This document shows positions 51,671-62,421 of a DNA stretch of 64,000 nucleotides, in pieces. The notes below the pieces were generated by a model. That model had not been told where the DNA came from and ran no database searches. It was given only the letters and a program-made list of their open reading frames with translations. The translations under genes were made by a program, and so were the position numbers. Each line of letters begins with the position of its first letter. The stretch's first letter is position 1. The DNA comes from Echinicola marina (GTDB lineage: Bacteria > Bacteroidota > Bacteroidia > Cytophagales > Cyclobacteriaceae). The stretch is taken from positions 4,461,501-4,525,500 of the forward strand of contig NZ_CP080025.1 of assembly GCF_020463795.1 (NCBI RefSeq), written 5' to 3'.

Positions 51671-54600
51671 TTAATCAATAACCTGGAATGTTCCCTTAAT
51701 ATTTTTATTAATCTGTTTATCTTCCAAACGATAGGTATACTCTAGTACATAATTATAGGTATCTGGAAGGGCTCTCTCACCAGCAACTGTTCCATCCCAA
51801 GCCTGATTTCCCATATAAATCAACTCGCCCCACCTGTTATAAATGATAATTTTAAATACAAGTGGACAGTTAGAAACCGGTTCAAAATATGGCACCCCAC
51901 TGTTATCACTTGGTCTAAAGCCATTTGGCATCCTGACCGTCGGGGCCATTTCATCGAGTTGGGCACTTCCAAAACTAATACAGTTGTTTTGGTCTGTGAC
52001 CGTAACGGAATAGCTCCCCTTGGGAGCATTAATCAAATGAGCAGTTGATTGATTTTCATAATCCCAAGTATAAGCGAATGGCTCAAGGCCACCACTCGGA
52101 ACCGCAATCAGTTCTCCGTCCGCTTCACCAGGACAACTTCTTCTCAATACCTCTATTCCAACTTCCAAAGGTTCAGGGCTGAAAATTTCAAGACTAATGG
52201 GGATTGAACAGCCATTTTGATCTACAATTATAAATTCATGATGGCCACCGGATAAGCCTGCCAAAGACATTTTTCCTTGTGACAGCATATAATTATCATA
52301 ATCTATGGTATAGGGTTTCGTTCCTCCCCTAATTTCCAATTCAGCAAGTCCATCTGCACGACCAAAACAACTGGTTCCACTTAACGATACTATATCTGCT
52401 TGTAAAAGTTCTGGGTATACAACCTCTATATTATCCATTCTTTTTTGGCAGCCATTGGCATCTTTAACTGTAACACCATATATACCTGCAGGCAGGCCTT
52501 CAGCCTTTGAGGTGGTTAAAGAAGGATCGTGGTCCCAAGAAAATGAAAATGGGGCAACTCCTTCCCTAGGTTCCAGTGCAATAAAAGCGCTTTGATCGTC
52601 GAAACACAAACCATTTTGCACAGTAACATCAAATTTAATCTCTTCCTTTACATTTACAGCAAGGATATCCGATATTCCACTACATTCTCCCCCATTTGAT
52701 TCCTCAAACCATAGCTCACCTGTTATTCCAGCCTGATTCCAACTCACTTCTACCAGTGTGTCATTCTTCACGGAAATAATTTCCCCTCCCGACACATACC
52801 AGTCCACCGTCCTTCCACTTATTACATTATTAGCCATATATTCATAATGAATATCCGGATCAAAACAGACTTCCTCAGCTCCTATAGGGATCTCCGGACG
52901 GATATCATTGCTAATATTTACCTTGAGAACTATAGGCTCTCCAGGACAGCCCTCTATAGTAAATGGCTGAACAATCAGTGCTGCATCCTCATTATTTTCT
53001 CCCCATCTAATGCTTACCTCTTTATCTTCCTGATGGATAATTTCCCCACCTTCTACTTTCCAAGTAAAGTTTTCAATACCAAGTTCATTGGTTAATGCAT
53101 AATCCATTTCTTCAAATGGACAGGAAGTTTCAGGGCCTGTTATTTCACCATTTGTTTCCAATACCTCAACTTCAAAAACTACTTCTTCCTGTTGGTCACA
53201 GGAAGACTGGCTTACTGCGGCTAGGATCGATATGGTATAAGTTCCTGGTTCTTTAAAAATGTGGTTCACTTCATTTCCTTCCTTTTTTTCCGAACCATCT
53301 CCAAAATCCCATTGAAAATACGTAAAGATCGGATTTTGGGGGACTATTGACCACAAGGCCCCTTGATCCAAACATGCTACTTTCTCTCCGAAAACGTCAA
53401 ATTCATATTTAGAATCCACCTCAAAATTAAGGTTTTCCAAATTTGCACCTACAGAATAACCATATGATTCCAGATAGCCAAAGCCATATACATACCCTAT
53501 AAAACCATTGCTATTTTGTAAACGATGTGAGCCGCTACTAATCTCGATCCTGGCATAGGAAAAATCAGTATTGCCAGGAACCGGTTTAAATTGGTCGCCA
53601 ATATTCTGCCCATCCAAAGTGGTTTGACCGGCCCCATCGGTGAAAGCGATGATGTTTACATAATTCTGTTCTATCGAAATAATATCCAATGCCTCAAAAG
53701 TAACATCCTTTAGCAGCTGCTGATTGGGACTCAGGCTGATCATAAAGGGATCACCATAGGTGGACAATGCTTGGCTCTGGTCATTGCACATTTGGCTTTT
53801 AGCAAAAACGGAAACATCAGCGGGTTGGCTCGTTTCAATTTGGACAACCTCATCCATCCCAAAATCCAAAGCAGTATATTCTCCTGCTGCCAAAGTGGTA
53901 TAATATTGTCCATTAAGATTGACCTCAGTACCATCGGAAGCAGCTAGTACTTTGACCATTTCTCCAGAAGTTCTCCCTCTAAAGGGCACATGTATAAACT
54001 GTGTTCCCCATGTGCTGATGGGATAAATTTGCTGAAACAAATGATCATTTGCCTCACCGCATTGCCCAACACCTGTCCATTTATTCCCTCCAAAAACAGC
54101 TATATTTTTACAATCATTGATATCATCTCCCAATACCCTCACCCTGGAACCACTAAGGTCGTCCCTGGCTCTGAGCTGGATACTCTGCCCTTCATTGAGC
54201 ACCAATTCAAATGGCACATTTGCTGGTTTCCCATCATCGGTATTGACCGATGGAGTTATTTCAACTCTGGTATTATCTTCAACACCTACAACCAGCAATA
54301 AACTTTCATTTTTGGCATTGAGCTCTACCAAAGGATTATCGCTTCCAGGCGAAACCTCAAAATGTGAAGTCACCAAATAATCTTTGCCCAAAGTGGACAA
54401 TGGAAGAACCACCGTTCCATCTGCACTTCTATATCTTTCATTAAAGGCATATACAGAAACCTTACCCTCTGAAGAAACAAACACTCCCTTATCTTCAACA
54501 ATACCTGAGGAACGGTGCATCAGGTCTTCCTGATAGGTGGATATACGCAATGTATAACTTTGCCCAGCCTGTAAATCAAAACTCTCCGTCCAATTAGGAC

Positions 54601-54814
54601 GAAAATTGCTTAAATCAATGGTGCCCTTTGCAGCCTCATTTGCTGTAATTATCAAAACTGAATTACCGTATGATTCTTCAGTAAAGTTTTCCATAAACCC
54701 CACCCAAAATGCCTCTCCTACTGTTGTTAATTGTGCTGTGGCAGTCTTAATGCATATCATGCAAAAAGTAAAAGTGAATAAAAAAAATAATGATAAGGAC
54801 TTCATTTTAAACAA
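51671..54814 (-). CDS. Secreted T9SS type B protein, paralogue 2 of the IgGFc-binding-like pair
   Basis: 1047 residues, domain-for-domain homologous to the gene at 48321-51458: signal (LSLFFLFTFTFCMICIKTATA), IgGFc-binding-like region (LTTVGEAFWVGFMENFT; DCKNIAVFGGNKWTGVGQCGEANDHLFQQIYPISTWGTQFIHVPF), PKD (YFQWDFGDGSEKKEGNEVNHIFKEPGTYTIS), SprB-like repeats (GGLEPFAYTWDY), and a T9SS type B CTD (IIYNRWGELIYMGNQAWDG ... TYNYVLEYTYRL). The two arose by tandem duplication and have diverged throughout their length rather than in one part. Confidence 0.93.
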   Translation of the reverse strand: MFKMKSLSLFFLFTFTFCMICIKTATAQLTTVGEAFWVGFMENFTEESYGNSVLIITANEAAKGTIDLSNFRPNWTESFDLQAGQSYTLRISTYQEDLMHRSSGIVEDKGVFVSSEGKVSVYAFNERYRSADGTVVLPLSTLGKDYLVTSHFEVSPGSDNPLVELNAKNESLLLVVGVEDNTRVEITPSVNTDDGKPANVPFELVLNEGQSIQLRARDDLSGSRVRVLGDDINDCKNIAVFGGNKWTGVGQCGEANDHLFQQIYPISTWGTQFIHVPFRGRTSGEMVKVLAASDGTEVNLNGQYYTTLAAGEYTALDFGMDEVVQIETSQPADVSVFAKSQMCNDQSQALSTYGDPFMISLSPNQQLLKDVTFEALDIISIEQNYVNIIAFTDGAGQTTLDGQNIGDQFKPVPGNTDFSYARIEISSGSHRLQNSNGFIGYVYGFGYLESYGYSVGANLENLNFEVDSKYEFDVFGEKVACLDQGALWSIVPQNPIFTYFQWDFGDGSEKKEGNEVNHIFKEPGTYTISILAAVSQSSCDQQEEVVFEVEVLETNGEITGPETSCPFEEMDYALTNELGIENFTWKVEGGEIIHQEDKEVSIRWGENNEDAALIVQPFTIEGCPGEPIVLKVNISNDIRPEIPIGAEEVCFDPDIHYEYMANNVISGRTVDWYVSGGEIISVKNDTLVEVSWNQAGITGELWFEESNGGECSGISDILAVNVKEEIKFDVTVQNGLCFDDQSAFIALEPREGVAPFSFSWDHDPSLTTSKAEGLPAGIYGVTVKDANGCQKRMDNIEVVYPELLQADIVSLSGTSCFGRADGLAELEIRGGTKPYTIDYDNYMLSQGKMSLAGLSGGHHEFIIVDQNGCSIPISLEIFSPEPLEVGIEVLRRSCPGEADGELIAVPSGGLEPFAYTWDYENQSTAHLINAPKGSYSVTVTDQNNCISFGSAQLDEMAPTVRMPNGFRPSDNSGVPYFEPVSNCPLVFKIIIYNRWGELIYMGNQAWDGTVAGERALPDTYNYVLEYTYRLEDKQINKNIKGTFQVID

Positions 54815-55332
54815 TACTATTAAAGGTCTGTAGTAATAAACTATTTATTGATTGGTAAAATTCTAAACATTATTGGTAATTGCAAATTATTTAATTTCTG
54901 ATTATCCGCAATGATGCCAGTAACCTTAAATCCTTTGCTTAAGTGGTCGGGAGTTTGAAGACTGAAGACCGAAGGAGTTGATATTTTAATTAAAACGAAC
55001 ATTTCGATTCGCTTTTAACTTTTACTGGTGCAATTGCGGAGATACATAATTTAATTTTACTGGAAATTATTTTAAAAAAATTAACTGATTTTCTTCCGAC
55101 CATCAATTATTCTATATCCTTCGGGCTTTTACCAATTTTCATCTGCTATAACCAAAAGACCACCTATCAGAAATTTCAGTAAACTATTAATTACTTAATA
55201 GAATCATATCTTTACAGCCCTTTTATTGACTATAAACCAATGAAACAATTAGAAAATTATGAACCAAGCATAAGTAATTCCTGTTAAGAATCATTGGGTT
55301 TATTTTGGCTGAATCAATAAAGAGGTTTTGAG
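54815..55332. other. Gene-free spacer, 518 bp, holding MITE copy 3
   Basis: The element at 54903-55042 fills its centre; the remainder is AT-rich with no gene seen. Confidence 0.5.
54903..55042. mobile_element. 140-bp MITE-like element, copy 3
   Basis: Same left terminal repeat TATCCGCAAT; right end ATTGCGGAGATA shows a two-base insertion. Same orientation as copy 2. Confidence 0.85.
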
Positions 55333-56568
55333 ATGAGTAAGAAACAGTATTTTGTAGTTATTTTGATTTTGGGTGCTTTAAGTACGATTAGTCCTTTTTC
55401 CATTGATATGTACTTGCCTGGATTTCCTGCAATTGCGGAAAATTTAGGAACCAGTATTGCCAATGTTCAACTATCTCTAACAAGTTATCTGATAGGTATT
55501 GCAATTGGACAGTTGTTTTACGGACCTCTATTGGATAGATTTGGACGGAAAAAACCCCTATACATTGGATTGATAATATATGTATTGGCTTCTGTTGCTT
55601 GTGCATTTACAACAAGCGTAGAAAACCTGATATTGATGCGCTTCTTTCAGGCCATTGGTGGATGTGCTGGAATGGTAGCTGCCCAAGCTTTGGTCAGAGA
55701 TATATTTCCTGTCAATAAAATAGCCCAGGCAATGGCTTTGCTGATGTTGGTTATAGCGGTTTCCCCTATGATTGCCCCTACATTGGGAGGGTATGTTACT
55801 GCCCATTTTTCATGGCATGTGGTCTTCTTAATTTTAGCTGCAATTACTACAATCATCATTATAGCCTCTTATTTCTTTCTACCGGATGGATCAAAGCCAG
55901 ATACTGATGTATCATTAAGGCCAAAGCAAGTAGTAAAAAAGTATATCGAGGTCAGCAAAAACCGTCAATTCTTAGTCTATATGCTGATTGGAGGTGTAGC
56001 TGGAGCTGCTCCATTTGCATATATATCCGGTTCTGCAGATGTTTTTATGAACATCTACCATGTTACCGAGCAGCAATATGGATGGATCTTTGCATTATTA
56101 GCCACTGCAATGATTGGCTCCACTCAATTGAACCATATCCTACTGAAAAGATTCAGTAGTGAGCAAGTCATCAAGGTAGCCTTGACCTATCAGACCATCA
56201 TCGGATTTATAATGATCATTGGAGTTTGGAATGACTGGCTAAATGTCTTTTCCTTAATTGGCCTGATGTTTATATTCCTTACAGGTCACGGATTGAGCAA
56301 CCCAAATGCTGCTGCGCTTACTTTGGCTCCCTTTACCAGAAATGCTGGAAGTGCTGCTGCCTTAATGGGAAGCGCTAGGATGGCCATGGGTGGCTTGGTT
56401 TCAGCGGCTGTAAGCATATTTCACAATGGAACAGCCAATCCCATGGTAATTATGATGAGCTTCTGTGCTGTGGGTGGTTTACTGACATTGATATTGGACA
56501 GCAGCTTTAAGAAAAATGCCCAAAAAAGAAAAGAAACAGAAGAAAAACAGCACTCCATGGCCCTATAA
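55333..56568 (+). CDS. Bcr/CflA-family MFS drug exporter
   Basis: 411 residues, 12 TM segments. Signature GPLLDRFGRKKPLYIGL between TM2 and TM3 and motif LPGFPAIAENLGTSIANVQLSLTSYLIG; C-terminal half GHGLSNPNAAALTLAPFTRNAGSAAALMGS. H+-driven efflux of drugs is the family role; substrate unknown. Confidence 0.92.
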   Translation: MSKKQYFVVILILGALSTISPFSIDMYLPGFPAIAENLGTSIANVQLSLTSYLIGIAIGQLFYGPLLDRFGRKKPLYIGLIIYVLASVACAFTTSVENLILMRFFQAIGGCAGMVAAQALVRDIFPVNKIAQAMALLMLVIAVSPMIAPTLGGYVTAHFSWHVVFLILAAITTIIIIASYFFLPDGSKPDTDVSLRPKQVVKKYIEVSKNRQFLVYMLIGGVAGAAPFAYISGSADVFMNIYHVTEQQYGWIFALLATAMIGSTQLNHILLKRFSSEQVIKVALTYQTIIGFIMIIGVWNDWLNVFSLIGLMFIFLTGHGLSNPNAAALTLAPFTRNAGSAAALMGSARMAMGGLVSAAVSIFHNGTANPMVIMMSFCAVGGLLTLILDSSFKKNAQKRKETEEKQHSMAL

Positions 56569-56601
56569 ATTATACTGATTACCAGCCGTATTTTGTTGAT
56601 T

Positions 56602-56638
56602 AATCCCGATAGCTTATTGATAACTATCGGGATTTTTT
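56602..56638 (+). terminator. Terminator after the MFS gene
   Basis: AATCCCGATAG / CTATCGGGATT stem followed by T7; 34 bp after the stop codon. Confidence 0.9.
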
Positions 56639-56775
56639 TATTTTCTCTTTCTTGAAAACTTAATATTCCATCTCTTAGAGCTTCCTTCTGGTATCAGGTT
56701 TATTTATTGTCAAAAAGAAAGGCCCTTGGACTTTCTTTTCGCTGACATTTTGGTTCCATGACCCAATAAAATTTG

Positions 56776-56783
56776 TATCTTTG
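56776..56783 (+). promoter_or_regulatory. -7 element TATCTTTG of the ABC-F gene
   Basis: 31 bp before the ATG at 56814; TTTTG at 56748-56752 is a candidate -33 element with 23-bp spacing, a little long. Confidence 0.5.
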
Positions 56784-56810
56784 GCACTTGTAAAAATAGA
56801 AGCGAAATAA

Positions 56811-58433
<1,623 letters not shown>

Positions 58434-58456
58434 TGTCCTTATAAGATAAAGATCAC

Positions 58457-58505
58457 AAATCCCTTTTTGTATTGACCATATGGTTTAAACAGGAAGGGAT
58501 TTTTT
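58457..58505 (+). terminator. Terminator after the ABC-F gene
   Basis: AAATCCCTT / AAGGGATTTTTT stem with a long loop; 13 bp before the next start. Confidence 0.7.
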
Positions 58506-58518
58506 AGCTTCAGATCAA

Positions 58519-59703
58519 ATGAACAACTATCCTAGTATCATATTAAAAAAAGGCAAGGAGATATCTTTAAAAAGAAAACACCATTGGGTATTTTCCGGTG
58601 CAATTGCTAAAACAGCCGATAATCTTGAAAATGGCCAGCTTGTAAGTGTTTATAGTAACAAACAAGAGTTTCTTGGTATAGGTCACTATCAGATTGGCTC
58701 TATCACCGTTAGGATCATTTCCTTTGAAGACAGGATAATTGATGCTGCCTTCTGGGTAGAAAAGATAAAATCGGCCTATGAAATGCGAGCAAAAATAGGT
58801 CTAACAAAAAGCCAACACACCAATGTTTACAGGTTAGTCCATGGAGAGGGTGACTTACTGCCAGGTCTGATCATTGACTTTTATAATGGAACAGCAGTAA
58901 TACAGGCCCATAGCGTAGGGATGTACCAACATAGAATGGATATAGCCGAAGCATTAAAGCTGGTTTATGGAGAAGGGCTTGATGCTGTTTATGACAAAAG
59001 CGCCGAAACCCTAGCCAAAAATCAGGTCAAAGCTGAAAACCAGTTTTTATTTGGCAGCCCCAAAACCAATCTAGTAAAGGAATATAATTCAAACTATGAG
59101 ATAGACTGGGAAAAAGGCCAAAAGACAGGCTTTTTCATCGACCAAAGGGAAAACCGTAATTTGTTGGGCAGCTATAGCAAAGGAAAAAAGGTGCTTAATA
59201 CCTTTTGCTATTCAGGAGGTTTTTCCATAGCAGCACTCCAAGCAGGCGCAAAAGAGGTGCATTCTGTGGATATCTCTGCCAAAGCCATAGAATTGACCGA
59301 AAAGAATTTAAAACTCAATCCAGATTTGAGCGGAAAGCATGAATCCAAAGTGGCTGATGTGGTCAAATATATTCGGGAAATCCAGCAGGATTATGATGTC
59401 ATCGTACTGGACCCTCCGGCTTTTGCAAAAAACATGAAAGCCAGACATAATGCCGTTCAGGCTTATAAGCGCCTCAACGCAGAGGCATTGAAACACATTA
59501 AGCCAGGTGGGATTCTTTTCACTTTCAGTTGCTCACAGGTAGTTGATAAGGCATTATTCGCCCATACCCTTACGGCAGCTGCCATTGAGGTGGGAAGAAA
59601 TGTGAAGATCCTGCAATACCTCTCCCAACCCGCAGATCACCCAATCAATATTTTCCATACGGAAACTGAATACCTAAAAGGATTGGTATTATACGTGGAA
59701 TAA
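58519..59703 (+). CDS. rlmI: Class I SAM-dependent rRNA methyltransferase (RlmI-like)
   Basis: 394 residues. N-terminal PUA-type domain (LKKGKEISLKRKHHWVFSGAIAK) and C-terminal Rossmann methyltransferase (VLNTFCYSGGFSIAALQAGAKEVHSVDIS; DVIVLDPPAFAK). The DPPAF motif and PUA/RlmI-like layout fit 23S rRNA m5C methyltransferases (RlmI/YccW type). Symbol is assigned by family resemblance. Confidence 0.9.
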   Translation: MNNYPSIILKKGKEISLKRKHHWVFSGAIAKTADNLENGQLVSVYSNKQEFLGIGHYQIGSITVRIISFEDRIIDAAFWVEKIKSAYEMRAKIGLTKSQHTNVYRLVHGEGDLLPGLIIDFYNGTAVIQAHSVGMYQHRMDIAEALKLVYGEGLDAVYDKSAETLAKNQVKAENQFLFGSPKTNLVKEYNSNYEIDWEKGQKTGFFIDQRENRNLLGSYSKGKKVLNTFCYSGGFSIAALQAGAKEVHSVDISAKAIELTEKNLKLNPDLSGKHESKVADVVKYIREIQQDYDVIVLDPPAFAKNMKARHNAVQAYKRLNAEALKHIKPGGILFTFSCSQVVDKALFAHTLTAAAIEVGRNVKILQYLSQPADHPINIFHTETEYLKGLVLYVE

Positions 59704-59708
59704 AAGCT

Positions 59709-59740
59709 AAAGCCCCTTTAAATAACTAATGGGGCTTTTA
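59709..59740 (+). terminator. Terminator after the methyltransferase gene
   Basis: AAAGCCCC / GGGGCTTTT stem, loop TTTAAATAACTAAT, T-run. Confidence 0.85.
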
Positions 59741-59749
59741 CTATATATA

Positions 59750-59894
59750 TATCCGTAATTGTATCAGTTTAGATTGATAGAAGTTCTAAACGATTGTTTA
59801 AACTAAAATAATAGCCACTTCAGTCTTCAAGTTTCCGTCTTCAATCCTCTTCATCAAAGGACTTCCGGTCACTGGCATCATAGTGGGCAATAAG
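59750..59894. repeat. Decayed fourth copy of the MITE-like element
   Basis: TATCCGTAAT (one mismatch to the terminal repeat) at 59750, CAGTCTTCAAGTTTCCGTCTTCAA and a GGCATCATAGTGGGCAATAA end; similar length and orientation to copy 1, with many substitutions. It ends 2 bp before the FNT gene stop. Confidence 0.6.
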
Positions 59895-59895
59895 C

Positions 59896-60753
59896 TTATT
59901 TAATATCGATATTGGAAACAAAAGCCCGGTATTTTAATAAAGCCACAAATACTGCTCCGCCTATAGCATTTCCAAGCAAAGCGAAAAATTGAAAATTAAG
60001 GTAATTCAACAAATTGATTTTATCCGAACTCACCAATCCCGAAAACACCTCCACATTACCTATGATACTGTGGTGTAAACCTGTAAAGGACATCATTGCA
60101 GTAATAATAAAAATAATTACTATTCGGCTGAGTGTATCTCTGGATGAAGTTATTAACCAAGATAGCAAGCCCATTAGCCAACCTGCCAAAACAGCACTGG
60201 CAAGTATAACAAGTGGGGAAAACTCAGTTACATGCAAAGCAATCTTTTCTACCGTAGATAAATTAAATATGCCTAATCTTGGACCTATCCACATTAATAA
60301 AAATGAAATAAGATAACCTCCAATCATATTCCCCGATATCACAAGGCCCCATATTTTCAAAAGGCTAGTAATGCTTCTCTTTTTATTAAGCACAGGCAAG
60401 GTCAGTAAGGAGGTCTGCTCTGTAAATAATATGGACTGTCCCAAGATCACCATGATAAAGCCTACAGGATAAACTAGGGAAATAAGTTTATAACTGTTTT
60501 CTTCACTGATAACACCTGAAAAAAACTGGAAAACTGTACAAATAAGCAAATAACTAAAGCCAATCTCCAAACCTGCTGTGATAGAGCTTAACAATAAACT
60601 AATAGGCTTTCGGTCATAGGTTGCCTGTCCTTCTGTGATCTGCTGTTTTAGGATTTCTCCATGCGATTTGGAAGCATCCTTTGATACAGAGGAAGATTTC
60701 TTTAACTCAGAGTCAATGCTTCTTTGTTTCTTTTCTTCTTCTTTGTCGGCCAT
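59896..60753 (-). CDS. Formate/nitrite transporter (FNT) family channel
   Basis: 285 residues, six helices, and the FNT motif around VLAGWLMGLLSWLITSSRDTLSRIVIIFIITAMMSF with NMIGGYL and NAIGGAVFVALL. The hydrophilic N-terminus (EEEKKQRSIDSELKKSS) is longer than usual. Transports formate, nitrite or hydrosulfide-like anions; specificity cannot be assigned. MITE remnant at its 3' end. Confidence 0.92.
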   Translation of the reverse strand: MADKEEEKKQRSIDSELKKSSSVSKDASKSHGEILKQQITEGQATYDRKPISLLLSSITAGLEIGFSYLLICTVFQFFSGVISEENSYKLISLVYPVGFIMVILGQSILFTEQTSLLTLPVLNKKRSITSLLKIWGLVISGNMIGGYLISFLLMWIGPRLGIFNLSTVEKIALHVTEFSPLVILASAVLAGWLMGLLSWLITSSRDTLSRIVIIFIITAMMSFTGLHHSIIGNVEVFSGLVSSDKINLLNYLNFQFFALLGNAIGGAVFVALLKYRAFVSNIDIK

Positions 60754-61110
60754 ATTTCATCAATTGAAAAGACCAAAGTTACAAAATCTGTACCTTTAAT
60801 TCGTCTCATGCTACATCTCAAAATAAATCTATTGTATAAGTCAACATTCCATATGGAGAAAATAAGCGTAAAAAACCAATCAAACTCAACTATGCTATTA
60901 AATCCGATAATTCTAGATATAGTCCTAAAAATCAATTTTATAACTTGAAATCCAAAGCATTATGTTTATCAACAATAGTATAGAAAAACCACTGAATATT
61001 GTATTTGCTTATGTACCCTTTACGAATATCACATTGTAATGTATATTTGTAAGGTTATTGTAAGTACCTTACTAATCGTAAAACTACTTACACCTGACTC
61101 TCCAAAATTT

Positions 61111-62313
61111 ATGACATACGATATTATAATTATAGGTGGCGGTATTGTTGGACTAGCCACAGGCTTGAAGATAAAACAACAAAATCCAGCTTTAAAGGTG
61201 GCTATCCTTGAAAAAGAAGATGAACTGGCCAAACACCAAACTGGCAATAATTCCGGAGTTATCCACTCTGGACTTTATTATAAACCAGGATCTTTAAAAG
61301 CTACCAACTGCATCAATGGTTACCATGAGTTGATCAATTTCTGTGAAGAAGAAAACATCCCCTTTGAACTTACTGGAAAAGTTGTTGTAGCTACCAAAGA
61401 TGAACAAATTCCATTATTACAAAACCTACTCCAGAGAGGCCTGCAAAATGGCTTGGAAGGTACCCGTCAAATCTCACTGGATGAATTAAAGCATTATGAA
61501 CCCTATTGTGCGGGAGTTGCTGCTTTACATGTTCCCCAGACGGGAATTGTGGATTATAAAAAAGTAGCCTTAGCCTATGGAGAAAAATTCAAAGCTATTG
61601 GAGGAGAGATTTTACTAAATCATAAAGCACTGAAAATAAATAATAAAGATAATTTATCTGAAATCATTACTTCAAATAGTAATTTCACTTCAAAACTAAT
61701 CATTAATTGCGCTGGTCTATATTCTGATAAAGTGGCTGATATGAATGGTGAAATGGATCTAGATGTCAAAATCATTCCATTCAGAGGAGAATATTATAAG
61801 ATAAAAAAGGAAAGAGAATACTTGGTTAAAAACCTGATCTATCCAGTTCCTGATCCTAACTTCCCTTTTCTGGGAGTTCACTTTACCAGGATGATGAAAG
61901 GCGGCGTGGAAGCTGGACCGAATGCCGTGATGGCATTCAAAAGAGAAGGCTATAAAAGAACAGATTTTAACTTTAGTGAGTTCAGGGAATCTATCACTTG
62001 GCCCGGTCTTCAAAAAGTAGCCAAGAAATATTGGAAAACTGGTATTGGAGAGTATTATAGATCTTTCTCCAAAGCAGCTTTTACTTCTGCCTTACAAGAA
62101 CTGATTCCAGATATCAAAGAAGATGACTTAGTGGATGGTGGCGCAGGTGTAAGGGCCCAAGCATGCGACAGAACTGGCGGACTGCTGGATGATTTTGCAA
62201 TCACTGAAAATGCCCATGCCATCAATGTACTAAATGCTCCGAGTCCCGCTGCCACTAGTTCCCTGAGCATTGGTGGAACAGTCTCTAACCTTGCTCTAAA
62301 AAGATTTGAATAA
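61111..62313 (+). CDS. lhgO: L-2-hydroxyglutarate oxidase (LhgO)
   Basis: 400 residues from the ATG at 61111, whose product begins directly with the FAD motif YDIIIIGGGIVGLATGL (GGGIVG); an upstream in-frame ATG at 61039 would add an atypical leader. Other landmarks: HQTGNNSGVIHSGLYYKPGSLKA, GAGVRAQA and the C-terminal SIGGTVSNLAL. Oxidises L-2-hydroxyglutarate to 2-oxoglutarate, repairing a side product of metabolism. Confidence 0.93.
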   Translation: MTYDIIIIGGGIVGLATGLKIKQQNPALKVAILEKEDELAKHQTGNNSGVIHSGLYYKPGSLKATNCINGYHELINFCEEENIPFELTGKVVVATKDEQIPLLQNLLQRGLQNGLEGTRQISLDELKHYEPYCAGVAALHVPQTGIVDYKKVALAYGEKFKAIGGEILLNHKALKINNKDNLSEIITSNSNFTSKLIINCAGLYSDKVADMNGEMDLDVKIIPFRGEYYKIKKEREYLVKNLIYPVPDPNFPFLGVHFTRMMKGGVEAGPNAVMAFKREGYKRTDFNFSEFRESITWPGLQKVAKKYWKTGIGEYYRSFSKAAFTSALQELIPDIKEDDLVDGGAGVRAQACDRTGGLLDDFAITENAHAINVLNAPSPAATSSLSIGGTVSNLALKRFE

Positions 62314-62341
62314 AAAAGGAGGCTTTAAAGCCTCCTTTTTT
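62312..62341. terminator. Terminator between lhgO and the FMN enzyme
   Basis: AAAAAAGGAGGCTTT / AAAGCCTCCTTTTTT, perfect palindrome with T-run; serves lhgO and possibly the opposing gene. Confidence 0.9.
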
Positions 62342-62421
62342 ATTCATCCTACTTTACCATATTACTAAAAAGAACTAGACCAGACAAGCCTACAAACCCA
62401 TTTTCAACTTAACAACTAGGA

